Source: DAOTEJ01 sp035454085 (GTDB taxonomy: Bacteria; Pseudomonadota; Gammaproteobacteria; Burkholderiales; Burkholderiaceae_F). From it: a stretch of 64,000 nucleotides of DNA. How positions within the stretch are numbered: position 1 is the first letter of the stretch; the number at the start of each line of letters is the position of its first letter. Shown here one piece after another: positions 29,141 through 39,561 of this stretch. The stretch lies in assembly GCA_035454085.1 (NCBI GenBank), contig DAOTEJ010000003.1, positions 28,354 through 92,353 of the forward strand, given 5' to 3'. The translations under genes and the position numbers were made by a program. The notes below the pieces were generated by a model. It searched no databases and was not told the DNA's origin. It worked only from the letters and a program-made list of their open reading frames with translations.

Positions 29141-30358
29141 ATGGAACTCGCCGGCAAGTCCGTCCTCCTCGGCATGACCGGGGGCATCGCGGCCTACAAG
29201 GTCTGCGAGCTCGTGCGCCGCCTGCGCGACGAAGGCGCCGCCGTGCAGGTGGTGATGAGCACCAATGCGCAGCACTTCGTCACCGCCACCACGATGCAGG
29301 CGCTCTCGGGCCGGCCGGTGGCCACCGACCAGTGGGGAGCGCAGGGCGCGCGCGTGCCCAACGCCATGCCGCATATCGACCTGGCGCGCGAGGCCGACCT
29401 GATGCTGGTGGCCCCGGCGAGCGCGAACTTTCTCGCCAAGACCGCGCACGGCCTGGCCGACGACCTGCTCGGCACCCTGGTGCTGGCGCGCAATTGCCCG
29501 CTGCTGGTGGCGCCGGCGATGAACGTCGAGATGTGGACCGCGCCCGCCACCCAGCGCAACGCGGCGCAACTCGTGGCCGACGGCGTGGTGATCCTGGGGC
29601 CTGCGGCCGGCGCCCAGGCCTGCGGCGAGGTGGGCGGCGGGCGCATGCTCGAGCCCGACCAGCTCCTGGCCGAGATCGTCGCCCACTTCCAGCCCAAGCT
29701 GCTCGCGGGGCGACGCGTGCTGATCACTGCCGGCCCGACCTTCGAACCGATCGACCCGGTGCGCGGCATCACCAATCTCTCGTCAGGCAAGCAAGGCTAC
29801 GCGCTGGCGCGCGCCGCGCGCGAGGCCGGCGCCGTGGTGGTGCTGGTCTCCGGACCCACGGCCCTGCCAGCGCCCCACGGCGTGCGGCGCGTGGCGGTCG
29901 GCTCGGCGCGCGAGATGATGGCCGCCGTCGACGCGGAGTTGCCGGGGGCGGACGCCTTCGTGGCGGTGGCCGCCGTGGCCGACTGGCACGTGACCAATGC
30001 AAGCAGCACCAAGCTCAAGAAGGCCAAGGGCGCGCCGCCGCCGGCGCTCGAGTTCGCGCCCAACCCCGACATCCTCGCCGCGGTGGCCGCGCGCCCCGAT
30101 GCGCCCTACTGCGTGGGCTTCGCGGCCGAGAGCGACGCGGTGCTTGAGCACGCGCGCGCCAAGCGGCTGGCCAAGGGCATCCCGCTGATCGTGGCCAACC
30201 GCGCCCAGGACGCGCTGGGCGCCGACCAGACCGAACTGACCCTGATCGACGCGGCGGGCGAAACCCGCCTGCCCGCGGCGAGCAAGCTCGCGCAGGCGCG
30301 CCGCCTGGTGGCCGAGATCGCGCGCCGCCTCGATGCGCACTCGCCACGACGCGCCTGA
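29141..30358 (+). CDS. coaBC: bifunctional phosphopantothenoylcysteine decarboxylase / synthetase
   Basis: Two successive steps of coenzyme A synthesis. The N-terminal CoaC flavoprotein domain (MTGGIAAYKVCELVRRL, PHIDLA, and the PAMNVEMW substrate-clamp motif) is followed by the C-terminal CoaB domain (ITAGPTFEPIDPVRGITN, SSGKQGYALA). It has 405 residues, full length. It is in line with lspA and the small hypothetical gene before dut. Confidence 0.97.
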   Translation: MELAGKSVLLGMTGGIAAYKVCELVRRLRDEGAAVQVVMSTNAQHFVTATTMQALSGRPVATDQWGAQGARVPNAMPHIDLAREADLMLVAPASANFLAKTAHGLADDLLGTLVLARNCPLLVAPAMNVEMWTAPATQRNAAQLVADGVVILGPAAGAQACGEVGGGRMLEPDQLLAEIVAHFQPKLLAGRRVLITAGPTFEPIDPVRGITNLSSGKQGYALARAAREAGAVVVLVSGPTALPAPHGVRRVAVGSAREMMAAVDAELPGADAFVAVAAVADWHVTNASSTKLKKAKGAPPPALEFAPNPDILAAVAARPDAPYCVGFAAESDAVLEHARAKRLAKGIPLIVANRAQDALGADQTELTLIDAAGETRLPAASKLAQARRLVAEIARRLDAHSPRRA

Positions 30359-30364
30359 ACCGCC

Positions 30365-30844
30365 ATGAGCCTCGATCCCAAGGAACCACCGGGCGGCGAC
30401 TTCGTGGCCTACATCGACCAGTTGCTGCGCGCCCAGGCGGTGAGGCAGGCAAAGCCCGTGGTCGCGCAAGCCGTCGGTCCGGCCGTGCCGGCGCCAGGCA
30501 GTGGCGGGCACGCCGCCAAGCTCACTGCCGCGCAGGCCGAGGCCGTGGCCAAGGCCCTGTTGCAGCAGCCGCAAGGCATGGGGCACGCGCGCGTGCCTTC
30601 GGCAAGCTCCAGCGGCTCCGGCGGCCCGGCACCGGCTCTCACGGCAGAGCAGGCGCAGCAGTTGCTCTCTCGGCTCAACGCCGGAGGTCAGGCCGGCCCG
30701 TCGCTGGTGGCCATCGTCGTGGGCATCGGCCTGATCATCGGCGGCGGCGCGATGAATGCCGGGCCGCTGCCCTTCTTGCTCGGTGTCGCCGCCGTCGTCT
30801 GGGGCGCAAGACGCCTGGAACGCCTCAAGAAGTCCCGGCCATGA
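30365..30844 (+). CDS. hypothetical protein with C-terminal membrane segments
   Basis: A 159-residue protein that I do not recognise. The first about 115 residues are Ala/Gln/Gly-rich and probably disordered, with two similar short segments (LTAAQAEAVAKALLQQ and LTAEQAQQLLSRLN). A hydrophobic part (VAIVVGIGLIIGGGAMNAG then PFLLGVAAVVWGARRL) could form one or two membrane helices, and the end is basic. It starts 6 bp after coaBC and overlaps dut by 4 bp, so it is a real, cotranscribed gene. Function unknown. Confidence 0.75.
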   Translation: MSLDPKEPPGGDFVAYIDQLLRAQAVRQAKPVVAQAVGPAVPAPGSGGHAAKLTAAQAEAVAKALLQQPQGMGHARVPSASSSGSGGPAPALTAEQAQQLLSRLNAGGQAGPSLVAIVVGIGLIIGGGAMNAGPLPFLLGVAAVVWGARRLERLKKSRP

Positions 30845-31287
30845 AGATCGAAGTGAAGATTCTCGACGCGCGCCTGCGTGACGCGCCCCCGCACTACGCC
30901 ACCCCCGGGGCTGCGGGACTCGACCTGCGCGCCTGCCTCGATGCGCCGCTCGAACTGGCCCCGGGTCAGACCGTGTTGATCAAGACCGGCATGGCCATCC
31001 ACCTCGCCGACCCCGGCTTTGCCGCGATGATCCTGCCGCGCTCGGGCCTGGGCCACAAGCACGGCATCGTGCTGGGCAACCTGGTCGGCCTGATCGACTC
31101 GGACTACCAGGGCGAGCTCATGGTGTCGACCTGGAACCGCGGGGCAAGCGCCTTCACCATCGCGCCCCTGGAACGCATCGCGCAGCTGGTGATCGTGCCC
31201 GTGGTGCAGGCGCGCTTCGAGCTCGTCGATGAGTTCCCCGCGAGTGCACGCGGCGCCGGGGGCTTCGGCTCGACCGGCACGCGCTGA
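30841..31287 (+). CDS. dut: deoxyuridine 5'-triphosphate nucleotidohydrolase
   Basis: Hydrolyses dUTP to dUMP and keeps uracil out of DNA. All five trimeric dUTPase motifs are seen, including TPGAAGLDLRA, LPRSGLGHKHGI, GLIDSDYQGEL, RIAQLVI and the flexible end GAGGFGSTG. It has 148 residues, full length. Its start overlaps the preceding hypothetical gene by 4 bp. coaBC-dut linkage is common in proteobacteria. Confidence 0.98.
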   Translation: MKIEVKILDARLRDAPPHYATPGAAGLDLRACLDAPLELAPGQTVLIKTGMAIHLADPGFAAMILPRSGLGHKHGIVLGNLVGLIDSDYQGELMVSTWNRGASAFTIAPLERIAQLVIVPVVQARFELVDEFPASARGAGGFGSTGTR

Positions 31288-31378
31288 GCGCTCCGCCCGA
31301 GGCGGGCGGCCCACCCTTCCACCGCGCAGCCCGCCGGCCGCGCCCCTCCTCCACCGCCTCCAGCGCGCCGCTTGCCGC

Positions 31379-32017
31379 ATGCCCCACGATCCCGAGTCCC
31401 TGCCCATCGATCCGATTCCGCCGGCGCGCGGGCCGCTCGCGGCCTTCGCGCGGACGCTGCTCAGGCTGGCGGGCTGGAAGGTCGAGTTCCCCGGCCTGCC
31501 CGGCACGCACGGCATCGTGATCGTGTACCCGCACACCTCCAATTGGGACTTCGTGGTGGGCCTGCTCGCCAAGTGGAGCGTGAACGTGCCCTTCAGCTTC
31601 GTGGGCAAGGAGTCGCTGTTCCGGGGACTCACGGGGGCGACGCTGGGCCGCCTGATGCGCGCCTGGGGCGGCATGCCGGTCGACCGCCACGGCGCCAGTG
31701 GCGCGGTGGAACAGATTGCCGCCACGATGCAAAGCCGGCCCTGGTGCTGGCTGGGCATCTCGCCCGAGGGCACGCGCGCCTACCGCGACACGCTGCGCTC
31801 GGGCTTTTACTTCCTGGCGCTGCGCCTGGACCTGCCGGTGGGGCTGGGCTACATCGACTTCGCCACGCGGCGGATCGGCTGCACGCGCTTTGTGCGCATG
31901 AGCGGCGACCGGAGCCGCGACCTCGCCATGCTGCGCGACGCCTACCGCGCAAGCATCGGCAAGCGACCCGAGCAGGCCAGTCGCATCGCCTTCCGCGACG
32001 ACCTCGACGGCGGCTGA
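31379..32017 (+). CDS. lysophospholipid acyltransferase-family protein (PlsC-like)
   Basis: A 212-residue acyltransferase of the PlsC superfamily. The catalytic HxxxxD motif appears as HTSNWDF and the second motif as SPEGTRAYRD. The pattern HTSNWDF with GGMPVDRH is typical of a small single-domain group whose acceptor is not established. ATG 31379 is taken because the upstream in-frame extension is Arg/Pro rich and unconserved. It stands about 90 bp after dut. Confidence 0.85.
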   Translation: MPHDPESLPIDPIPPARGPLAAFARTLLRLAGWKVEFPGLPGTHGIVIVYPHTSNWDFVVGLLAKWSVNVPFSFVGKESLFRGLTGATLGRLMRAWGGMPVDRHGASGAVEQIAATMQSRPWCWLGISPEGTRAYRDTLRSGFYFLALRLDLPVGLGYIDFATRRIGCTRFVRMSGDRSRDLAMLRDAYRASIGKRPEQASRIAFRDDLDGG

Positions 32018-32050
32018 GGGCCGGCACAGAATCCGCCGGCCGAAACGCCA

Positions 32051-32070
32051 GCGGGGCCCGAAGGCCCCGC
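32051..32070 (-). terminator. possible terminator after the flavocytochrome genes
   Basis: On the minus strand GCGGGGCC, loop TTCG and GGCCCCGC form a very stable UUCG tetraloop hairpin 36 bp after the flavoprotein stop. It is followed by TGGCGTTTCGG, only a weak U-tract. On the plus strand it lies 33 bp after the acyltransferase gene. Confidence 0.55.
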
Positions 32071-32105
32071 CGACTTGAAGCCGCGGCCGTGGGCCGCGCT
32101 GCACA

Positions 32106-33398
32106 TCAGGCGAGCATGTCGGCCCAGACGGTCTGAGCCCAGCCAAAGGCGTACTGCCCCTCGAGCATCCAGCTCGCGCGGTCCTGGCTCGAGATTCCCC
32201 CCGCGCCCGCCACCGGCTCCATGGTCTTTTTCGCCTGCGAGTACTGGTGCACGCTGCACACGTGAACGGCGGCGCTCTCGTTGACGAAGCTGTAGCAGGT
32301 GTTGGCCATGGTGGGCGCGAGCACCGTGCGGCCGCTGAGGATCTCGACGATCGCCGCAGCCGCCGCCTTGCCGTGCTGGTTGGCCATGTGGCCCGACTTC
32401 GGCATGGTGGGCGCCGGGAAGGTGGCGTCCCCCAGCACGTGCACGCCGGGGACCTTGGTGGACTCCATGGTCATCCAGTTCACGTCGCACCAGCGGTCGT
32501 TGGTGGTGATCAGACCTGCCTGGCGTGCGATGTCAGCCGCGCGCTGCGGCGGAATCAGGTTGAGCACCTGACCCGAGACCTTGTCGCCGATCTCGGTGAC
32601 GAAGGTGCGCGTCTTGAGATCGACCTCGGTGACGGGTGCGCCGACGCGGTAGTCGATGATGCCCTTGTAGTCCTCGTTGAACACGCGCGTGAACAGCGGC
32701 TTCTTCGAGACCATGTCGGGATTGCCGTCGAGCACGATCAGCTTGCTCTTGGGCTTGTTGTTCTTCAGGTACCACGCGATCTGGCAGGCACGCTCGTAGG
32801 GGCCGGGCGGGCAGCGGTAGGGCGCGCCCGGAATGGACATCACCACCACCCCGCCGTCGGGCATGTCGACCAGCTGCTTGCGCAGCGCCACGGTCTGGGG
32901 GCCGGCCTTCCAACCGTGCAGGATCGCCGCCTGGGCGGCGGGCGTCATGCCCGCCACGCGCTCGTACATGAAGTCGATACCGGGCGACACGATCAGGCGG
33001 TCATAAGGGAGCGTGCTGCCGCCCGCGAGCCGCACTTCCTTCTTGGCCGCGTCGATCGCGGTGACCGTGTCGCGCACGCGCTTGACGCCGTACTTGTCCA
33101 GGCCGGCGTAGCTGATGGTGATGTCGGCCATGGTCTTGCTGCCACCGATCACGAGGTTCGAGATCGGGCAGGACACGAAGGCCTCGGCCGGGTCGACCAG
33201 GGTGACCTCGATCGTTCCGTTGGACCAGACGCGCAGGTACTTTGCGGCGGTGGTGCCGCCCCAGCCTGCGCCGACCACCACCACCTTGCCGATGGTCTTG
33301 GAGTCCTGGAGCGAGGCGCAGGCACCGAGGGTGCCGATGGCGCCGGTGGCGGCGGCGAGCTTGAGCAGTTCGCGGCGAGTAAACAGGGTCTGACTCAT
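32106..33398 (-). CDS. fccB: flavocytochrome c sulfide dehydrogenase, flavoprotein subunit
   Basis: A 430-residue FAD protein of the FccB/SoxF family that oxidises sulfide in the periplasm and passes electrons to its cytochrome subunit. A Tat-type signal is visible (TRRELLKLAAATGAIG, then a lipobox-like LGACAS). The FAD fold begins VVVVGAGWGGTTAAKYL. The redox cysteines of the family are likely those in SCPIS and YRCPPGPYE. The C-terminal region matches the FccB-specific domain. It starts 8 bp after the cytochrome gene, so the two form an operon. Confidence 0.9.
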   Translation of the reverse strand: MSQTLFTRRELLKLAAATGAIGTLGACASLQDSKTIGKVVVVGAGWGGTTAAKYLRVWSNGTIEVTLVDPAEAFVSCPISNLVIGGSKTMADITISYAGLDKYGVKRVRDTVTAIDAAKKEVRLAGGSTLPYDRLIVSPGIDFMYERVAGMTPAAQAAILHGWKAGPQTVALRKQLVDMPDGGVVVMSIPGAPYRCPPGPYERACQIAWYLKNNKPKSKLIVLDGNPDMVSKKPLFTRVFNEDYKGIIDYRVGAPVTEVDLKTRTFVTEIGDKVSGQVLNLIPPQRAADIARQAGLITTNDRWCDVNWMTMESTKVPGVHVLGDATFPAPTMPKSGHMANQHGKAAAAAIVEILSGRTVLAPTMANTCYSFVNESAAVHVCSVHQYSQAKKTMEPVAGAGGISSQDRASWMLEGQYAFGWAQTVWADMLA

Positions 33399-33406
33399 GG
33401 CTGACC

Positions 33407-33736
33407 TCAGCGAGCCGCCGGCTGGCGCGAGAAGAAATCGGCGGCCAGCTCGATCTGCTGGTCGGTGTAGCCCTTGGCGAGCTGCGGCATGATCGTCCCG
33501 GGACGCTTGCCGTCACGGAAGGCCTTCATCTGCTCGACGATCGTGGCCTTGGGCAGTCCGGCGAGGCTGGGCATCGCGCCCTTGGCCTGTCCCGTGGTGC
33601 CGTGGCAGTTGGCGCAGTTGGCGGCCAGATACTGGGCCGCGCGCGCGGCCTCGGGCGTCGGCGCCTGGGCTGCGGCCCACGCGGGCAGCAGCGCCGCGCA
33701 GGCGGCGGCGCAGGCCACCGTGATCGTGACTCTCAT
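33407..33736 (-). CDS. monohaem c-type cytochrome, electron-accepting partner of the flavoprotein
   Basis: A 109-residue secreted cytochrome. The signal peptide ends near AWAAAQ, the haem site is CANCH at residues 41-45, and a likely axial ligand is M83 in TIMPQL. AGGAG precedes ATG 33736; the frame is open further upstream but that part is not conserved. The next gene encodes the FccB-like flavoprotein, so this is its probable cytochrome subunit. It carries one haem, as in green sulfur bacteria, rather than the two of the Allochromatium FccA. Confidence 0.9.
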   Translation of the reverse strand: MRVTITVACAAACAALLPAWAAAQAPTPEAARAAQYLAANCANCHGTTGQAKGAMPSLAGLPKATIVEQMKAFRDGKRPGTIMPQLAKGYTDQQIELAADFFSRQPAAR

Positions 33737-33800
33737 TTTGTCTCCTCCGGGATGGGCGCAGCCGCCCGGTCGCGGCCGCGTCAGCGCGGATTGTGCCCCG

Positions 33801-33830
33801 AAAGAAAAGGGCCGCGGTAGTCCGCGGCCC
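33801..33830 (-). terminator. intrinsic terminator of clpS-clpA
   Basis: On the minus strand GGGCCGCGG, loop ACTA and CCGCGGCCC (33830-33809) are followed by TTTTCTTT. It lies 21 bp after the clpA stop and separates it from the cytochrome-flavoprotein operon. A 10-bp palindrome ATGAGCTCAT (33831-33840) sits next to it. Confidence 0.85.
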
Positions 33831-33850
33831 ATGAGCTCATGTGAGATCCG

Positions 33851-36144
<2,294 letters not shown>

Positions 36145-36148
<4 letters not shown>

Positions 36149-36453
36149 GCTTCCTCCATCACGCACTGCAGGGGGTGCTGGTGCTGGCGCGAGAAACTGC
36201 AGACTTGCTCGACCTTGGTGGCCGCAACGTCGCGCGGATAGACCCCGCACACGCCACGACCCTCATGGTGCACCTTGAGCATGATCTGTTCGGCCTGTTC
36301 GAGGCCCTTGCCGAAGAATCGTTGCAGGACCGCAACCACGAACGCCATCGGCGTGTAGTCGTCATTGAGCAGCACCACCTGATACATGGGTGGCGGCTTG
36401 ACCCGAGCCAACTGCTTCTCGGCTACGACGCCGTCTCCGACCCGTTCGCTCAT
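36145..36453 (-). CDS. clpS: ClpS adaptor protein
   Basis: A 102-residue adaptor that delivers N-degron substrates to ClpA. The binding-pocket signature VVLLNDDYTPMAFVVAVLQ and the later VHHEGRGVCGVY are intact. It is cotranscribed with clpA through a 4-bp overlap. Confidence 0.97.
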
Positions 36454-36840
36454 CTGCCTGTGCCCGCTCGCAACCGCCCGTCTCTGTCACGGTCGATCCA
36501 ATCATAAGGTAAGCATCGCGCTCGCCGCGCCCGGCCCCGCGACTGCAGCGCCCCGCGCGAATCACTTATCGCCAATCTGGCACGAATCGGCGTCGATTCA
36601 AGCCTTCAACCCGTAGGGTGTTGCGCGCATGCCCGCCCGCCCCGCCAATCCGCGAGCCCGTGCGGGGGCGATTCTTGACTTGGCTGCGCGTTTCCCCGAA
36701 CAATCGCCGCGATTGCCCGATCCGGTGAGGCGCGGGCAACGGCGCGACGGGCGCAAGTCCGTCGCAGCCGCAAGGCGGTGCGTGGCGCAGCCGGCGTGGT
36801 CCGGCCAGTCATGCATAGGACAATCGTGGAAAGGCAGACA
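36454..36840. promoter_or_regulatory. divergent control region between clpS and the cold-shock gene
   Basis: No gene is supported in these 387 bases. On the plus strand TTGACT (36675-36680), an 18-bp spacer and AACAAT (36699-36704) form a plausible promoter. It gives a leader of about 130 nt before the cold-shock ATG, similar in length to cspA leaders. On the minus strand a TATGAT-like -10 lies near 36505 for clpS, without a good -35. Confidence 0.45.
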
Positions 36841-37044
36841 ATGGCAACTGGTACGGTCAAGTGGTTCAACGACGCGAAGGGCTACGGATTCATCACCCCG
36901 GACGACGGAGGCGAGGATCTCTTCGCGCACTTCTCGGCAATCCAGATGAATGGCTTCAAGACCCTCAAAGAGGGCCAGAAGGTTTCGTTCGAACTGGTGC
37001 AGGGTCCGAAGGGCAAGCAGGCCTCGAACATTCAGGCAGCCTGA
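36841..37044 (+). CDS. cspA: cold-shock domain protein
   Basis: A 67-residue single cold-shock domain. It has both RNA-binding motifs (KGYGFI and DLFAHFSAI) and the typical start MATGTVKWFNDAKGYGF. It acts as a single-strand nucleic acid chaperone. Whether it is cold-induced or constitutive cannot be told from the protein. It is monocistronic, with a terminator 19 bp after the stop. The cspA symbol denotes the family only. Confidence 0.96.
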   Translation: MATGTVKWFNDAKGYGFITPDDGGEDLFAHFSAIQMNGFKTLKEGQKVSFELVQGPKGKQASNIQAA

Positions 37045-37062
37045 GGGCCGGCCGGCTGAAAG

Positions 37063-37087
37063 AACCCCGCCTGCGCGGGGTTTTTTC
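37063..37087 (+). terminator. intrinsic terminator of the cold-shock gene
   Basis: AACCCCGC, loop CTGC and GCGGGGTT followed by a further run of T (37081-37086). Confidence 0.92.
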
Positions 37088-37125
37088 TTGCCTGCAGTCG
37101 GTAACGGGCGGCGAACCGGACAAGG

Positions 37126-37151
37126 AAAAAGGGGCGCCCGTGCGGCGCCCC
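37126..37151 (-). terminator. intrinsic terminator of icd
   Basis: On the minus strand GGGGCGCC, loop GCACG and GGCGCCCC are followed by five T, 55 bp after the icd stop. It faces the cold-shock gene terminator. Confidence 0.88.
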
Positions 37152-37205
37152 TCTCGATTTGCGGACCAGCCGGTCGGGCCACCGTCGGCAGCCCGCCATG
37201 CTTGC

Positions 37206-38462
37206 TCAACTCATGTGGTCGATCATCACCTGGCCAAAGCCGGAGCAGCTGACCTGGGTGGCGCCCTCCATCAGGCGCGCGAAGTCGTAGGTCACCTTCT
37301 TGCTGGCGATGGACTTCTCCATCGAGCGGATGATCATGTCCGCCGCCTCGGTCCAGCCCATGTGACGCAGCATCATCTCGGCCGAGAGGATCTCGGAGCC
37401 CGGATTGACGTAGTCCTTGCCCGCGTACTTGGGTGCGGTGCCGTGCGTGGCTTCGAACATCGCCACCGAGTCCGAGAGGTTGGCGCCCGGGGCGATGCCG
37501 ATGCCGCCCACCTGCGCGGCCAGCGCGTCGGACACGTAGTCGCCGTTGAGGTTGAGGGTGGCGATCACGTCGTACTCCGCCGGACGCAGCAGGATCTGCT
37601 GCAGGAAGGCGTCGGCGATGGCGTCCTTGATCACGATCTCGCGGCCGGTCCTGGGATTCTTGAACGAGCACCACGGGCCGCCGTCGATCAGCTGCGCGCC
37701 GAACTCCTTCTGCGCGAGCTCGTAGGCCCAGTCACGGAAACCGCCTTCCGTGTACTTCATGATGTTGCCCTTGTGCACGATGGTCACCGACTTGCGGTCG
37801 TTGTCGATCGCGTACTGGATCGCCTTGCGCACCAGGCGCTGCGTGCCCTCGCGCGAGACCGGCTTGATGCCGATGCCGCTGGTGGCGGGAAAGCGGATCT
37901 TCTTGACGCCCATCTCGTTGATGAGGAAGTTGATCAGCTTCTTCGCGCCTTCGCTCTCGGCGGCCCACTCGATGCCGGCGTAGATGTCCTCCGAGTTCTC
38001 TCGGAAGATGACCATGTTGGTCTTCTCGGGCTCCTTCACGGGGCTGGGAACGCCCTTGAAGTACTGGATCGGGCGCAGGCAGACGTAAAGGTCGAGCTGC
38101 TGGCGCAGCGCCACGTTCAGGGAACGGATGCCACCGCCCACCGGGGTGGTGAGCGGCCCCTTGATCGAGACCACGTAGTCCTTGAGGACCTCGAGCGTCT
38201 CGTCCGGCAGCCACACGTCAGGACCGTAGATCTTGGTCGACTTCTCGCCCGCGTAGATCTCCATCCAGTGGATCTTGCGCTTGCCGCCGTAGGACTTGGC
38301 CACGGCGGCGTCGACCACCTTGATCATCACCGGGGTGATGTCGAAACCCGTTCCGTCACCCTCGATGTAGGGAATGATGGGGTTGTCGGGAACGGTCAAC
38401 GAAAAGTCAGGATTGACCGTGATCTTCTTGCCGTCCTGCGGCACCTTGATGTGCTGATACAT
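37206..38462 (-). CDS. icd: NADP-dependent isocitrate dehydrogenase
   Basis: TCA-cycle enzyme producing 2-oxoglutarate, CO2 and NADPH. The 418-residue sequence has the family start (MYQHIKVPQDGKKITV), IPYIEGDGTG, and the substrate-binding Ser region GGIRSLNVALRQQLDLY. The metal-binding NLNGDYVSDALAAQVGG and the cofactor segment ATHGTAPKYAGKD are also present. GGAGA precedes ATG 38462; the open frame continues upstream without conservation. It stands alone between two terminators. Confidence 0.98.
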   Translation of the reverse strand: MYQHIKVPQDGKKITVNPDFSLTVPDNPIIPYIEGDGTGFDITPVMIKVVDAAVAKSYGGKRKIHWMEIYAGEKSTKIYGPDVWLPDETLEVLKDYVVSIKGPLTTPVGGGIRSLNVALRQQLDLYVCLRPIQYFKGVPSPVKEPEKTNMVIFRENSEDIYAGIEWAAESEGAKKLINFLINEMGVKKIRFPATSGIGIKPVSREGTQRLVRKAIQYAIDNDRKSVTIVHKGNIMKYTEGGFRDWAYELAQKEFGAQLIDGGPWCSFKNPRTGREIVIKDAIADAFLQQILLRPAEYDVIATLNLNGDYVSDALAAQVGGIGIAPGANLSDSVAMFEATHGTAPKYAGKDYVNPGSEILSAEMMLRHMGWTEAADMIIRSMEKSIASKKVTYDFARLMEGATQVSCSGFGQVMIDHMS

Positions 38463-38700
38463 CGGGTCTCCGTGTTTTGAGTGTGTCGAGCGCTGCGCCA
38501 CGAGTCGGCGTGGAGCGTGCCGTGGCCATGTCGGGCCCTCCCCCGACTTGCCCTCCAAGTATCGAGTTTACCCATAGCGAGGCCTTGGCTTCACGCGCGT
38601 CAACCGGGTGGCCGCCCAGGGCGTTAACTGCCCAGACCCAACGAGGTCCGCCCTGGCGTCCGCGCCGGTCCAACGTGCAGCACCCCAAGAGGGAGAAACC

Positions 38701-38922
38701 ATGAACAAGCTCGTCGCCATCCTGATCTCGGCCCTGTTTGCCTCGGCCGCCCTGGCCCAGACCACCCCGGCGCAGCCCGCCGCACCGGCGGCTCCGGCCG
38801 CGCCCGCCGCCAAGGCCGAAGCCAAGCCGGAAGCCAAGCCCGCCGCCAAGTCGGACAAGAAGGCCAAGACCGACAAGAAGGCCAAGAAGGACAAGGCCGC
38901 TGCCGACAAGCCGAAGCAGTAA
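38701..38922 (+). CDS. small secreted Lys/Ala/Pro-rich protein
   Basis: A 73-residue protein with a clear signal peptide (MNKLVAILISALFASAALAQ, cleavage after about residue 19). The mature chain is almost only Ala, Pro, Lys, Asp and Glu in short repeats (AAPAAPAA, KAEAKPEAKPAAK, then DKKAK repeats). It is strongly basic and should be disordered in the periplasm. AGGGAG precedes the ATG and a strong terminator follows directly, so it is a genuine single-gene unit. No function is assigned; such peptides could bind polyanions or the cell wall. Confidence 0.8.
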   Translation: MNKLVAILISALFASAALAQTTPAQPAAPAAPAAPAAKAEAKPEAKPAAKSDKKAKTDKKAKKDKAAADKPKQ

Positions 38923-38940
38923 GTCTCTGCTGCAGAGCCG

Positions 38941-38969
38941 GGGGCAGGGTCATCCCTGCCCCTTTTTCT
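38941..38969 (+). terminator. intrinsic terminator of the Lys/Ala-rich protein gene
   Basis: GGGGCAGGG, loop TCAT, CCCTGCCCC and a run of five T. Confidence 0.93.
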
Positions 38970-39055
38970 TGCCCGCGCCATTTGCCGGGTTGCCGCCGAG
39001 GCCGCTCCCGGAGCGGCCCTAGAATCAACCAAGCTCCGTACCGGCCTCTGTCGAA

Positions 39056-39496
39056 ATGAACCTGCGCTCCCTCGTTGCGGCTGCCGCGCTCGCCGCCAGC
39101 CTGCCCCTCGTCACCCTCGCCCAGGGAACGCTGCCCGTCATTCAGTTGCAGCTCGGCATGCACCTGGTGAAGGCGGAGGTGGCGGCCACCGACCCCCACC
39201 GCACACGCGGCCTGATGTTCCGCGAGTCGATGCCGGCCAATCAGGGCATGGTCTTCCTGTTCGATGCCAAGACGCGGCAATGCATGTGGATGCGCAACAC
39301 GCTGATCCCCCTGTCGGTGGCCTTCATCGACGACGACGGCAGCATCGTCAACATCGAGGACATGCAGCCGCACACCGACAATGCGCACTGTTCCTCGCGC
39401 CCCGTGCGCTACGCGCTCGAGATGAACAAGGGCTGGTTCGCCCAGCGGGCACTGGGGCCGGGCAGCAAGGTGCAGGGCCTGCCTACACCGCGCTGA
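39056..39496 (+). CDS. DUF192 family secreted protein
   Basis: A 146-residue protein with a signal peptide (cleavage near VTLAQ) and the DUF192 domain (COG1430). Landmarks are VKAEVAATDPHRTRGLMFRE, QCMWMRNTLIPLSVAFID and a C-terminal ALEMNKGWF segment. The biochemical function is unknown. A TAGAAT -10-like element lies at 39020-39025, 31 bp upstream, without a good -35. It ends at a terminator shared with sodB. Confidence 0.9.
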   Translation: MNLRSLVAAAALAASLPLVTLAQGTLPVIQLQLGMHLVKAEVAATDPHRTRGLMFRESMPANQGMVFLFDAKTRQCMWMRNTLIPLSVAFIDDDGSIVNIEDMQPHTDNAHCSSRPVRYALEMNKGWFAQRALGPGSKVQGLPTPR

Positions 39497-39518
39497 GCTG
39501 CGCGCCACGCACGAAAGA

Positions 39519-39545
39519 CAAAGGGCCCCGAGGGGCCCTTGTTGC
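39519..39545. terminator. bidirectional terminator between DUF192 gene and sodB
   Basis: AAGGGCCCC (39521-39529) and GGGGCCCTT (39532-39540) form a long GC-rich stem between two convergent stop codons. It is followed by TTGTT-type tracts on both strands. Confidence 0.75.
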
Positions 39546-39561
39546 TGGTGTCGCGCCCCGC

